From: Botryotinia globosa | Lineage: Eukaryota; Ascomycota; Leotiomycetes; Helotiales; Sclerotiniaceae | Reading direction: 5' to 3' | Assembly (NCBI GenBank): GCA_014898425.1 | Contig: RCSZ01000012.1 | Location: 1,240,001-1,304,000, forward strand | Length of the DNA stretch: 64,000 nucleotides | Shown here: positions 46,031 through 59,300 of the stretch, one piece after another | Layout: each line of letters begins with the position of its first letter | Numbering within the stretch: position 1 is the first letter of the stretch | Notes under the pieces: generated by a model | The model's database searches: none | What the model saw: the letters and a program-made list of their open reading frames with translations, nothing else | What the model was told of the DNA's origin: nothing | Translations under genes and position numbers: made by a program

Positions 46031-48623
46031 TCATTCCCTCCCCACAAAAATAACCACGTTGATCGCCGCCGCATACGCCTCTCTAACCGCACAACTCAAG
46101 CACGTCTTCCCCACCACCGCCACAACGGCATTCAATCCCCAATGACTACACCAAGCTCTCGCCATACACTCATTATCCTCCACGCCCCAGGCCTCGATCA
46201 CCAATACCGTATCCTTATCCACGCCCTCCATAAGTTCCTTGAAGCTCCACTTTGCTCCCTTCCAATCATAACCGTCTTCCCAACTCCCCTCAACCCCGAG
46301 TTCCTCCGGTTCCGGCGCCCATCCTAGCTGTAGGTCTTCGTTTAAATTATCACCGCCAACACCTGCCCAGTTATGGATATCGAGCAATTGATTCATGCGT
46401 GCAATTTTATACACATAATCGAAGAAAAGAGGGTGAGGACCAATAGAACAAGGATATGCCGTGATAAAAGAAACATCATGAGCTAACCTCAACCAATGCG
46501 ATTTGCCTCTCCTAGCGAAAACCACACAGGCATCATAAGTAGGCGGTCTCTTTCCTATTTCACTACTTCTCTTTGGAGATCCACCATCGAGCTGCTGATT
46601 AGGTTTTGCAACTTCGAATGCTAATTTTTCAATGCGAATATTGTCTATAGGTGGTGAGACCAAGTCTAGCATGGGTAGCACAAATTCATTGACGGGATAG
46701 ACTGGATCGCTAGGATCAGGGGGACCAAGAGGATCAGATCGAACTCGCATGCTTAGAACGTCAGTTTTGGTGATGACTTGAGGAGTCATACGTTGACGAA
46801 TCCGCAAAACTTGAGTACGTTCAATATCCGTGGAAGCGAGAGCTGGGCCAACCCAACCTGCAATTTCTTGACAAGTGGGAGCGAGAACTTTGCCAACGAT
46901 AGAAGTTGATGCCCAGTATGTACTGCCTCTGTATTGAAAGCCGGAGTTTGGATACATGTGCGTAAGACCTCCCAGATCAACACCTCCATCCTCGTCACAG
47001 TCGATTAAGGTATTCATAAGAAGCCATGGTTGCGTGGGTCCAGGTAAAATTAAGCCGGTACAAAATGACATAGCATCTGCAGAACGATCTTCAAGAGGTG
47101 AAGCATCCGGATCTAGCTCTTTTAGAGCCTCATCTACCATAGCTAAATTAGGCCACTTCATAGCTCTTGCAAATTTGCGCAAAGCTTTGACTTGTGATCT
47201 CTTTTTTAGAAGTCTGAATTTAACTGTATGGAAATCAGCCTCCTGCCGTAAAAAATCCAGAAAAATGTGAAAACCTACTCTGTTGAAATTCATCACCAGT
47301 TTTATACTTTTCAATAGTCATGCACTCTCTCCACTTCTTCGCAACAGCCAAGTCCCAAGAGATCCACGGTGGTAATTGCGCCAGTAACCTCTCTTTTGCT
47401 TCCTCCGAATGATGTTTTGACTGGATTCTCAATTCCAACTCCATGCTCAATAGTAACTGATGAAAAAATGCTCGATATCTTCCATGATCAGAATATGCCC
47501 CGTCAGCAAAGAATTTCGCCACAACATGATTCTTAGGTTGACTAAAATCAATCCATTCGCGTCTTGACAACGCAATAATCAGATCCGCAATTTGTTTCTC
47601 CATCCCTTTTTTCGCGATGAAGGATTTATCGAGGTCTTTGAGTAATACTTTGTATAAACTCTTATATAACATATCCTCACTCTCATCATCGATCCCAGCT
47701 TCCAAGTATATCAAGCGATCCAGTATCATTTGCAAATCCACGTCCCTCAGCGTTTGGACACCTGAATCGCGAAGCTCAATTGGGGCATGCGGATTGCCAT
47801 TTCCGCTGCACCAGTGATTCAACGTGATAGTACCTCTCAACGTGCCATAATAAAAGGCCATACTAGGCTGTTCAAGAGAATCCCATGGTCGATTTGCTTC
47901 ACCAGGCCCTTGTAACCGCATTGAATCCGCCATAAATGCCCTACTGAAAATCTCCGCTCGATCACTCCCAGCCCCTCCATTCCCATTGCAAGTCGCATAC
48001 AGCGCAAAGTATTCATCGGAAGCATGTGCGATTGATTCCATCGTTCCTTTGAACACGGGCACTCCGTTAGCAATCAATTGCATCGCTTTTCCTTGTGATA
48101 ATTCGGCGTCGTTTGAGAATCCAACAGGTGGCCATTCCATCAATGAGTTAACCTTCGGCGCTCTTACACCCTCCTCCGTATATTTTGATGATTTGCCTGT
48201 ACTAGGTCTTGCGTGATGAGGCGAAAGAGAGGTAGAATTGCTTAGTTTATTCGAATGATGTCTCTTTGGAGAGGTAGAATGAGCATCGTCATCAGCGCGG
48301 CGTCGATAATCTGTGTGTGGTGAGCGAGAAGTCGAGGCACTCAAATTGACCGAATGATGTCTGCGAGGATTTTCATCATCTTCGCGATCTCTATTATCTC
48401 GATGTCGATGTTTGCGGGAAGAAATCGAACCATACCCATCGCCATCGTCCTCTCCATCCCTTGAGTGTTTCTCTCGATTCCTCCTACTTCTCCGATGTTT
48501 TCTGCGCTCTCTTCGCGGTCTCTGTTCAAACCCCTCCTCAATTTCAGGCTCTAACTCTGCTTCCTCCTCGCCCTTCTTCTTGCCCTTTAGCAAACCGACT
48601 ATCTTATCCTTAACACCAACCAT
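46031..48623 (-). CDS. Large unrecognised protein with basic N-terminal tail
   Basis: I do not recognise this protein. Two exons, 47297-48623 and 46031-47223, give 839 residues (857 bases upstream alternatives not needed; an in-frame ATG at 48641 adds six residues). The N-terminal 180 residues are very basic and Ser/His/Arg-rich (KKGEEEAELEPEIEEGFEQR, RERRKHRRSRRNREKHSRD, KRHHSNKLSNSTSLSPHH). The rest looks like folded globular protein with many Trp residues: VNSLMEWPPVGFSNDAELSQ, LEQPSMAFYYGTLRGTITL, WISWDLAVAKKWRECMTIEK. The 73-base intron joins EKYKT to VKFRLLKKRSQVKALRKFAR. It removes an apparent frame change and has a GGCTGAT branch-like sequence before ATACAG. The C-terminal half includes YDACVVFARRGKSHWLRLAH and WAGVGGDNLNEDLQLGW. 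No membrane helix, signal peptide or catalytic motif is evident. It is convergent with BET1. Confidence 0.85.
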
Positions 48624-49420
48624 TGTCGGCCTATCTCTCACTCTTGTTCCCGCGTAGAATTATCAAGTCTCCAATTCCAATTCCAATTCCAATTCCAATT
48701 TCCAATCTCTCTGATTTCCTCACATTTATTTGTATTCGAATGCTTTTTATCGTAATCAGTAATTGAATACTGTAAATCTCTCATTCACAAATTCACAAGC
48801 TCACTCCAATCCAGCTATCGTGTAACAAATTCCTGAAAAGTAACAAGGCTGAATTACAGATGAACGAGTAAATAATAAAAAGTCAAGTATGATGAAACGT
48901 TTGGCGTCTTTCATACAGACAACCATACAAACCGATACGGCAATTCCTCGAGGCCACACCTCATCATATTGATCTCTGGGGAAACCAATATGTTCGAAGT
49001 CAAGCCGTTGACATTGTCCAGACAAAAGTTGGACAAATGATGTTGCAAAATAGAGATGACCGAGTCTCTATAATATCCACTGTAGCCTTGTTATTACATC
49101 CCTATCATCCCTATCTCTTCGGTTATCATCCGGCTATTTCATGGTAAAGCACGTATTCATGCTTGATGAGTTGATCTAGATGTGTTCATAGAAATCACCG
49201 AGTAGATAGATAGATGCCTTCTTCATTGCACCCCTTACGGAGTACATTTCAGTCGTGTCAACTTCTGATGCCAAGTTAAAAATTGGGGTATTACTACATT
49301 TTTAAAAATATCTACAGCTCAGTTGAGCAAACAACTTGGTATACATATGCAGCGCTAGAAGCTCAAGCTCGCTCGGAATACACAGCCAAAGGATCCACTA
49401 CCCCTCAATCATACATTGGT
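48624..49420. other. Spacer with AATTCC hexamer repeat
   Basis: About 800 bases between two minus-strand genes, including an AATTCC run (about 48670-48702). It probably holds the promoter of the unknown gene and the 3' end of the VTC gene. No other gene seen. Confidence 0.5.
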
Positions 49421-51853
49421 TTACAAATCAATCTTGAATTCCTCCACAGTTTGATTAGCCAATACCATGTTGGTTGAATCAAGTCCATTCTCTCGGTACT
49501 TTGCCATAGCTTGTTTGTACTACACACAAATTAGTTAGTTATCTCCTTCCATTCAATGCCCTGTTACGGAAGCTTACCTTGAAGAAGAAATTGAGCAATA
49601 AGGAAACCATAAGGGCAGCGCTGACAATCATTGGCCCAATCAGATTATCAAAATCTTTTCCGCTTCTGTCAACAATCATCTGTCGCCGCGTGTAATGCAT
49701 CCAGTAGCCCCAACTTCCAGCAAAGATGGCAATAATAATATATGCAATACCCATAGCTTCTGCAATTTCATCCTCTCCTGCAGCTGTGTATAAACTAACA
49801 GCGAGGGACCCCAATAATATGCATATGTGTTGCCATTTCAAAAATGTACGTTCATTGGCTAGCCAAACTTTAGGTTCGACTTGTAAAGGACCTGAATCCT
49901 TAATGTATTGAGTTGGTTTAGTAACACCGGGAGGCAATTGAAAACTTTTCGATCGGCGTGATTGGGCATAACGCGAGAGGGAGAAAGATGGAAATACAGA
50001 TGCCAAGGTGCCATATCCACCTTGATTAGTTGAGGCTCCAGTTTCGTCTTCGTTATCTCCAGCATCTCCAGAAGCAGAAGGACCATCCAGATTGGATCTT
50101 CTACCAGCTCTCTCCTCAGCTGCCATTCTCTCCTCCATATACGACTTGCCTACCGGCGAGCTTACAGCAGGTTTGAAACTTGCGCTGGCTTTTTGAGAAG
50201 TTCCAATGAAGCTACCGATTACGAGATCGTTCTCGGCCTGTTTTGCCTTTCGAGATTGATCTTCCTCCCATGCCGCTTGTGGGTCTTTGCGAATATCGTC
50301 CGTCAAGTTTCCGTGCCATGAAGGATAGTCGTTGACATTATCCTCGAAGAGAGATACAGCACCCTGAAGGAACTTAGAGAAGCCTGACGCTGCGTACACA
50401 AGATGCGAGCCCATCAGATCCTGTACCCATTGAGGCTGCTTCTTGGTTGCATCATCCTTAACTTTGATTTCCAACACCGAATATGGAAATCTCGATATTT
50501 CTCCTGGGTTGATGGTGCTGAATGGATATGACATGGCACTACTATCAATGTCGCGTCGGTGCCAGCTCTTAGGATCTCTGCAAGGTCGATCCTCGTCTAT
50601 ACAATCTTCCCGGATAAATGCCAATTGAGTGTCAATAGATACCCTAACTCTGTCGTCCAATGGCTTTTGAAAGGCAGTCCGAGTGTAATTAGCTCGCAAG
50701 ATTGGCTGCAAGCCATTCTCCTTGATCAATGATTGAATATCGTTCACAGTCTTTTTGAAGGCCTCGATTCTTGCTTCTGGTAGCCCTTGCCGTTCCATCT
50801 TTTGGATGCTCTTCTCCATTTTGTAATCACCTTTGATAAAGGAGTCGATATACTTTTCCTTTATCAAAAGCTTCTTTTCTTCGCTGGTGCCATTTTCATG
50901 TACAATCTTTTGTTCAAAGTGAAGCTCTGGATTGTCCTTCAATTGACCATACCACCTGATCCTTAGTGATGTAGCATTCTCCTTCTTTTCCCTCTTTTGG
51001 CCGTAGAGCGTGAAATCCGGGCTATCAAGATAGAGAGAATTGAGAGTCGGGTCGGCTTGAGGCTCGGGGCTTTTCGAGGATGGTTCGCTATATACTACAG
51101 CAGGGAGTCGACGAAGGATATAGGTCTTGACTTCCAGAAGATTATCAGGGTGAACCCAAACTATAAGAAGGTTTATTAGTATGCGGATTCACGCAATGAT
51201 CTAACCTACTTACATTTGTACGCAGTGTACTTCTCCGGTGTTTGTGACTGCGATTGAACATCAGAGGATGAAGTTACTGCAGGATCCGTGTTATCATCGA
51301 GTTGTTGGCGAACAACAAAGTACATCATCGACAATTGGTTGAGCAACGCCGAATAGCCCTTCTCCGAATTAAAAGGTCTCTTCTGCAAACTCATCTGCAT
51401 CATCGGCCTAATCTTGTAGTTGTTACCCCTCTTGCGATCATGTTTCTTGACAATCTTCAAGAAGGCGGTATAATTAATGCTGCTATATTTCTTCAATTCC
51501 TTGGTATCATTGATGATCGCATCAAGCTCCTCCTCAATCTTCTTGAATTTGGCGGTAGAAACATCGTCTTTTGATTTCCCATCTTCTGGTGCAAGCTCTT
51601 TAAGTTTCTCTCCACTCGCATTAGCACGCTGCTCCAAATTTTTGAATGTAGATTCCTGGAATGATGCGATCTTTTCCAATTGGACGTTCAGGATCTCCTC
51701 GCAGAATTTAGTCTCGTCATCTGCAGTCCATGGCCTGTCATCACCCTCAGATGCTGAATCTTCTCGTAAGAGATGTTTAAGCTTCGCATAATCGATGTAT
51801 TGGTCCTTCCATGGCGGATATATTGATTTCTTCAATGTCTGGCCAAAACGCAT
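49421..51853 (-). CDS. VTC2/3: Vacuolar transporter chaperone subunit, Vtc2/Vtc3-like (SPX-VTC-DUF202)
   Basis: The VTC complex makes polyphosphate and moves it into the vacuole; SPX domains sense inositol pyrophosphates and so couple it to phosphate status. Three exons: 51214-51853, 49578-51160 and 49421-49519, giving 773 residues. The N-terminal SPX domain (1-about 165) starts MRFGQTLKKSIYPPWKDQYI and includes KIVKKHDRKRG. The YPPWK..YI.Y..LK..L.EDS pattern is like yeast Vtc2/Vtc3 rather than Vtc4. The central VTC domain begins FWVHPDNLLEVKTYILRRLP and includes SLRIRWYG, YTRTAFQ and RFPYSVLEIKVKDDA. An acidic/Ser linker precedes three membrane helices (ICILLGSLAVSLYTAAG, GIAYIIIAIFAGSWGYWMHY, IGPMIVSAALMVSLLLNFFF). 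The short last exon (YKQAMAKYRENGLD) is a conserved tail. Subunit type is inferred from the SPX start. Confidence 0.91.
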
Positions 51854-53398
51854 AGTGACGGTGAATTGAATTTATTGTTTTTCGTGTTGTTGGTTGAATG
51901 AAGAGTAAGAGTGGAATTGGAAATTGGAAGTTGGAAAGATTTATTTGTGATGAAGCTTGCGAAAGCTGTAAGGAAGGAGGTTGGAGCTTAATGAAACCTT
52001 ATTCGGTGACGAAATCAAATGTTAATTAATCAATGCTAAAAACATTCAGACAATGACAACAACATGAAATTCAGACGAAATGATATATGATCTATCTGTC
52101 AATGTAACATCTGTCACTCAAGGAAGATCAAATCATTAAATCGAATCACGGCATTATATAGAGTACAAACTAGACAAATGTTGGAAATTTCATCGGTAAC
52201 TTTCTTCGAGTATATCTACCAGGTAGGTGGTACCTAGGTAGTTGTGTAAATTGTGAATCTAGCTCTGTCTACACGGATGAAATGAATGTTATATCAAAAT
52301 AGATTCTTCAACATTGCAATGTCAAATCCGAACTGAGCCAGCCACTCACTACAAGAATTTGAATGTCCAATTTGAATTTGAACATTCAAAGCATTCAAAT
52401 GTCCAATCGACACTGGGACATTCAACACTCAACATTCAAAGCATTCACATATCAAATCTGAACTGAATCTCAAAAATCCAAATCCGCACATGTCCAAATC
52501 ATAGGTACATATGCATCAACAGGGAGTCTACATAAAGTTACAATGAAGCTTTCATCCATCGATTAATTAAAATTCCATACCCACCCACCCACGTGCATCC
52601 AAGGACTGATTTGATTGCACCGGCACGTCTTCCACTTTCATGACAATCCATGTATGCATAGTGGGCATACCGAGAGAGTACATACTTTGTACAGGCATGA
52701 TGCATTGTATCATAGGGACTGGGATGTCGATAGATTGATCCACTGGTTGTTTTCCGGTTGGTCGGTTAATATGTGTATGAAAAAGAAGATAAGATCTTAC
52801 CGAATGATCAGATGCTACAGTGGAATACCTACAGAGTGGTACCATGAAATAGTCTTCAAATGGTTCATATAAGCCTCACTCCAAAATGAATCTACAACAC
52901 ATCTACTCAAAACGCCATGTCGCCAATTATAATGCAAGACCGGACTGTAGTTGATATAATCTTTGAATTTCTTTCTTTGCTGACTCTTCTCGCTCACTCG
53001 CGAATACATCATTTGTGTACAAATAGTAGTAAGTGAAAGGCAATTCAAACCATTCCACCTCCATCGCACGCGGCAGTCGTCATCATCAACTGTCCAAAGA
53101 AGTATTCGCACTCGCTGGTATCGTAAAAAAGCATAACCATCATGAAGCCATATTGCACAATTGATGGACCCCGCCGCCTGTCTCCCCTTTTTCCTTCCAT
53201 GAACAATGCATATAAAGTAATCCGACCATTATTTTTGAATCCCGAATCGTGTCGTTATTCATTTCGCTCTCCCAGTAATGCCAGAAGTATGCTTTTGATA
53301 TGTTCATTCTAGAAAATGTAAATATTCATACCTCTACATTGCAAGCGTCGTTGGAAATATGTTGAATGTAAGTAATTTGTATGTGGGTGTGTCGTACT
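51854..53398. other. Intergenic region between VTC and GLT1 genes
   Basis: About 1.5 kb. It contains imperfect duplicated ACATTCAAAGCATTCA units (52383-52398 and 52432-52447), a palindromic GGTACCTAGGTAG motif (52229-52241), and the GLT1 3' end. Open frames here (about 90 codons) are not protein-like. Confidence 0.45.
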
Positions 53399-56300
53399 TT
53401 ATGTAGCAGCTGCGGCGACTTGGATAGGAGCACGCTCAGCGCGTCCTAAGATCTCGCGATGAGGTCCACGGGCTAGGATTTCGGATGCATTGCTCTTAAC
53501 AATTCCACCAGTGACGGGCAAAGAGGTAGATCCCTCCAAGAAGCGATCACACTCTCTAGCACATTGTCTACCTTCGTTGATACCCCTAAATTTTGTTAGA
53601 AAGATATATCAAGATAAGATTACAGTCTGTGATTTATGACTTACCAAACAATGAGAGATTGTCCACGACGACAATCTCCTGCAGCAAAGATACCCTCAAC
53701 ATTGGTAGAGTACTTGCCAGGAGCAGTCTTGACGTTCTTGCGGCCATCCTTCTCAATATCATCGCCGAGAACACGATCCTCAGGACCGAGGAAACCCATA
53801 GACAAAAGGACAAGATCAGCTGGGAAGAATTGTTGGGATCCTTCGATCTTCTTCATGTCCCAACCACCAGTTGAAGACTTGGTCCACTCGACACGAATAG
53901 TGTTAATACCCTTAACCTTTCCAGTTCCATCATCAACGAACTCTTCAGACATGACACAGTATTCACGAGGATCTTTGCCCATGTGCTGCTTGACCTCAGT
54001 GTGACCATAGTCTACACGGTAGACACGTGGCCATTGAGGCCATGGGTTATCCCGGGCACGCTGATTTGGTGGTTGAGGTAAAAGCTCAAAGTTTGTGACT
54101 GACTTGGCACCGTGTCGGACGGAAGTACCAATGCAATCGTTTCCGGTATCACCACCACCAATGACAACGACATGCTTGCCCTTAGCGGAGATGTATTCGT
54201 CATCAGCAAGCTCAGAGTCAAGTAAAGACTTGGTGTTGCGGTGCAAGAATTGCATGGCGAAGTGAATACCCTCAAGACTTCGGTTCTTGATTGGGAGATC
54301 ACGGGCAACAGTAGCTCCAGTAGCGATAACTACCGCATCGTTTTCAGCCTTGAGATCCATAAGTTGAACATCTTGACCAACTGCGACGTTGGTCTTGAAT
54401 GTGATTCCCTCGGCAGCCATGAAATCTGTACGACGCTTGACAATCTTCTTGTCAAGCTTCATGTTAGGGATACCATACATGAGCAGACCTCCGGCACGGT
54501 CAGCGCGTTCATAGACAGTGACTTTGTGACCAGCTTTGTTAAGTTGATCAGCGCAAGCGAGACCGGCTGGTCCAGAGCCAATGATGGCAACAGTCTTGCC
54601 AGTGCGGACCTTTGGTTCCTGTGGAATCATCCACCCCATATCGAATCCACGATCAATGATTGCACATTCAATTGACTTGATTCCGACAGGATCTTCATTG
54701 ATACCAAGCACACAGGCACCTTCGCAAGGAGCAGGGCAGACACGACCGGTGAATTCAGGGAAATTGTTGGTGATCAAAAGTCTGTTAAGAGCATCTCGCC
54801 ATTGGTTTTCTAAAAAGGACTTGTTGTTAGACTTGAGGTCGGGAAGGGGGAAAAGACGACGGTGTGGGGCGGGGAGGGGGAGGGCAACGGAGAAGGAAGG
54901 GGCGACGAGGAGGGAGCGGGAAGACGGAAAGGGGAGAGGGAAGACGGAAAGGGGAGAGGGAAGACGGAAAGGGGAGAGGGGTAGAAGACGTACGGAATAC
55001 CAACTCGTTCCATTTAGGAATGATATTGGAGATTGGGCAACCTGAATCAGATTGACAGAACGGAACACCACAGTCCATGCAACGAGCAGCTTGATATTTG
55101 AGCTCATCTTCATCGAGACGCTTGGAAAGTTCAGCCCAGTCGCGAGTTCTTGTCTTCGCTGAGCGATATTTCTCGGATCTACGTTGATACTTCATGAAAC
55201 CCTTGGTTTTGTCCAAAACCAAAGATCTCTTCTTTTCAACGGCAGAATCACCAATGGTCTCTTCGATATCCTGGAGATCAGATGGCTTCTTGTTCTCCTT
55301 TTGGTTCTTCTCGTGTTGTTCACGGACTGGGTTTCCTGGGAGGAATGGCAAGGCAAATCTTGCCTTCTTGGCAGCAGCAGCCTTGGCAGCTTCTTCCTGG
55401 AGGACCCGCTTGTAATCAACAGGCAAAACCTTGACGAATCGACGTAGCGCTCTGTTGAAGTCAAGAAGAATGCGGGCAGCAAGCTCCGAGCCAGTGTAGT
55501 GATGGTGATCTTCAATCAAGCTTCGGACGAATGCGATTTCAGCTGGATCATCAATGCCTGAAGCTTCAACCATCTCCGTGTTCAGCTTCGACATGAAATC
55601 TTGCTGGATATCAAGAATGTATGCGATACCACCGGACATACCGGCAGCAAAGTTACGCCCAGTAGATCCCAAGATAAGAACACGACCACCAGTCATGTAC
55701 TCGCAACCGTGGTCACCGACACCCTCGACAACTGCTGTAGCTCCAGAGTTTCGGACAGCGAATCTCTCGGCAGCAACACCACGGAAGAAGACGGTTCCGC
55801 TAGTTGCACCATAGAGACAGACGTTACCGACAATAACGTTCTCTTCGGCCTTGAAGACGGCAGAACGGGGTGGGTAAACGATCAATCGACCACCAGAAAG
55901 ACCCTTTCCTACGTAATCGTTTGCGTCACCTTCAAGCTCTAGGGTTACACCAGGAGCAAGGAAAGCACCGAAGGATTGACCGGCGGATCCCTTGATATTG
56001 ACGTGGACGGTATCCATGGGCAATCCATCCTCACCATATCTCTTCGAGATTTGGTATGACAGAGAAGTACCCATAGCACGGTCAGTGTTGACGATGTCAC
56101 ACTCAATGCGTGAAGGAAGACCCTTATCGAGAGTCAACTCAGCTTCAGAGATCAACTTGTTGTCAAGGCGGACGTAGAGTCGGTGATCTTGTTTGCGGAC
56201 GTTGAAGGTAGCAACTCCAGGTCTGAGCTTGTGAGCAGGGGTAAGGATGAGAGATAGATCGATGTTGCTAGTCTTCTTGGTGCGGAGATCATCTCGTACT

Positions 56301-59300
56301 CTTAGACATTCAGCATGTCCGACCATCTCATTGATTGTTCTGAAACCAAGCTTGGCCATGATGGCTCTCAGTTCGTTCGCAATGTAGTAAAAGAAGTTTA
56401 TGACATGCTCTGGAGTACCTTGGAACTTCTTTCTGAGTTCTGGATCTTGAGTGGCTATGCCGACAGGGCAAGTGTTCCTAAAAGGTAATTAGCAAATGTT
56501 CCAGCAACAAAGGTTTAGATTTTCGTACAAGTGACATTTTCTCATCATAATACATCCCATGGCAATAAGAGGGGTAGTAGCAAAACCCCATTCTTCTGCA
56601 CCAAGCAGACATGCAATTGCAACATCACGACCAGTTCGAAGTTGGCCATCAGTTTGAACAACAACACGACCACGGAGATCGTTCAAGACTAAAGTTTGAT
56701 GAGTCTCGGCAAGACCAAGCTCCCATGGCAAACCGGCATACTTGATACCAGTCCATCGAGAAGCACCAGTCCCACCATCGTGTCCAGAAATCAAGATGTG
56801 ATCAGCCTTTGCCTTGGCAACACCAGAGGCGACGATACCCACACCAGTCTCGGACACGAGCTTGACAGATACTCGGGAGCGAGGATTAGCACACTTGAGA
56901 TCGTAGATCAATTGTTTCAGATCTTCGATAGAGTAAATATCGTGATGAGGAGGTGGCGAGATAAGACCGACACCAGGGGTAGAATGACGGGTTCTAGCAA
57001 TAGACTGTGACACTTTGTGACCAGGCAGCTCACCACCCTCTCCGGGTTTCGCACCTTGAGCCATCTTAATTTGAAGCTCATCTGAATCAGCAAGATAATT
57101 AGAAGTAACACCGAATCTTCCAGATGCAACTTGTTTGATAGCTGATCTCATGGTATCACCATTTGACATGACCTCGGAACGTTCTGGGTCTTCACCACCT
57201 TCACCTGTGTTGGATTTACCACCGAGACGATTCATCGCAACAGCGAGAGTGGAATGCGATTCCATGGAAATGGAACCGTAGGACATAGCACCAGTACAGA
57301 ATCTTCTGACAATCTCCGTCCATGGCTCGACTTGGTCAATTGGGACTGGATTGCTCTCCTCAAAGTTGAAGTCGAGGAGACCTCGTAATGTACAAGCTTT
57401 GATCTGTTCGTACTCGGAAAGCGAGTAAGCCTCGTATGACTTATCGTTCTTGGTTCTAACGGCATCTTGAATGTTGGCAATAGAGGTAGGATCATTGATA
57501 TGAGGTTCACCACCGTCACGCCAATGATACTCGCCAGATTCAACAAGACCTGGGATGGTGACAGTGTATCTCGATGGGAAACCCTTCTCGTGGAATCTGA
57601 AAGCATCTTCGGCAATTTGCTCAAAAGTAATACCCTTAATTCTTGTAGCAGTACCCTTGAAGCATCGATCAACCACAGAATCATCAATTCCAAGAGCTTC
57701 AAAGATTTGAGCACCTTTGTAACTCGCCAGTGTAGAAATACCCATCTTACTCATGACCTTCAGAATACCACCATCGGCAGAATACTTGTAGTTGCGAATG
57801 AGCTGGTCATCACTGAGCTTCTTTCTGATGAGACCTTCACGGTTCAGCTTAATGATACATTCCATTGCAAGATATGGGTTGACGGCGTCTACACCGTATC
57901 CGACAAGCACGCACATATGGTGAACCTCACGAGCTTCAGCGGTTTCGACAACTAAAGCAACGTGGGATCTCCATTTGTTGTTAACAAGATGGTGATGGAC
58001 CATTCCAGAAGCGAGAAGGGTTGAAACTGAGACTCGGTCGGCGGATGTTGCACGATCGGAAAGAATGATGATTGAATCCTTGTTATCGATGGCAGCAGTT
58101 GCTTCGTCACAGATGTAATCCAGATGTTTAAGATATCCTTCAACACCTTCGGATCTTGGGAATGTCAAGTCAATGACTTTGGAGGTCCATTTTGGATAGA
58201 ACTTGCTGATGTTCTTGAGGGCATTGAACTCGGGAATGGAGAGAATAGGTGTTGGAAGTAACAATCTACCGCACTGTGATGACTCCATGCCTAACAAGTT
58301 TCCCTGAGGGCCAACATAACAATCGAGCGACATGACAATGGCTTCTCTAATGGGGTCGATAGGGGGATTGGTGACCTGGGCAAAAAGTTGACGGAAGTAT
58401 TCGTACAATAAACGAGGAGCATCGGCAAGACATGCGAGAGGTGCATCGTTACCCATGGAGCCAAGGGCCTCCTTTTCGTCAGAAGCCATTGGTGCAAGGA
58501 CCAAAGAAACCTGCTCAAAGGTGTATCCAAAAGCTTTCAGAAGGGCGTCCTCCTGGATGGTGCTGGCATCAGGCTTTGCTTCCAAGTCAACGGTACCTTG
58601 AGTTAGCAACTTTTCGTGAACTTTAGGTAAGCTGACAAGCTCCTTGTGAAGCCAAGATCGGAAATCATGACGTTTAGCTACCGTGTTCTTCAGTTCTGCA
58701 TCATCGATGATGCGCCCGGCGACGGTGTCGACGAGAAGCATCTTTCCTGGTTGCAAACGGCCCTTGAGGACAACACGTTCTGGATCCACTTGAATAGTAC
58801 CGACTTCAGAAGCGCAAATGATTCTGTCATCATCCATGACGTAGTATCTACATGGTCGAAGACCGTTTCTGTCGAGATTGGCACCGCAGTATCTACCATC
58901 GGCGAATGTGAAAAGCGCAGGTCCATCCCAAGGTTCCATTTGACAAGCCGCCCACTCGTAGAAAGCAGCCTTCGCTGGGTCCATGGCGGCATTGTCTTGC
59001 CATGCTTCTGGGACCATCAGCATGACAGCTTCAGGTAGAGAAAGAACTCCATTGATAGTGAGCAACTCAAGGACGTTATCAAATGCAGCGGAGTCAGAGC
59101 CTCCATCTTCGACGATCGGGTACAGCGATTCAAGTTCTTCGCCAAAAACGTCAGATTGCATTACACCTTCTCGGGCACGCATCCAGTTCTTGTTTCCACG
59201 AAGGGTGTTAATTTCACCTGTGTCTACAGTTAGTATCAAGACTAATTCGAGCAATTTACTTGTGCCATACCATTGTGAGCTGCCCATCGTAATGGTTGAG

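Noticed and set aside
47224..47296. Apparent frameshift between two overlapping long minus-strand frames (possible programmed frameshift)
   Set aside because: A 73-base GT-AG intron with a branch-like GGCTGAT joins the frames into one sensible sequence (EKYKT to VKFRLLKK).
48624..48641. Earlier ATG (MRDRPT) for the unknown gene
   Set aside because: It cannot be excluded, but the next ATG (MVGVKDKIVGLL) starts a more protein-like segment and was chosen.
54827..54993. Pro/Ser-rich extensions of the two GLT1 frames across 54810-54993
   Set aside because: This is intron sequence; splicing at GTACGT and TTTTTAG restores the conserved NELVFQNQWRDAL.
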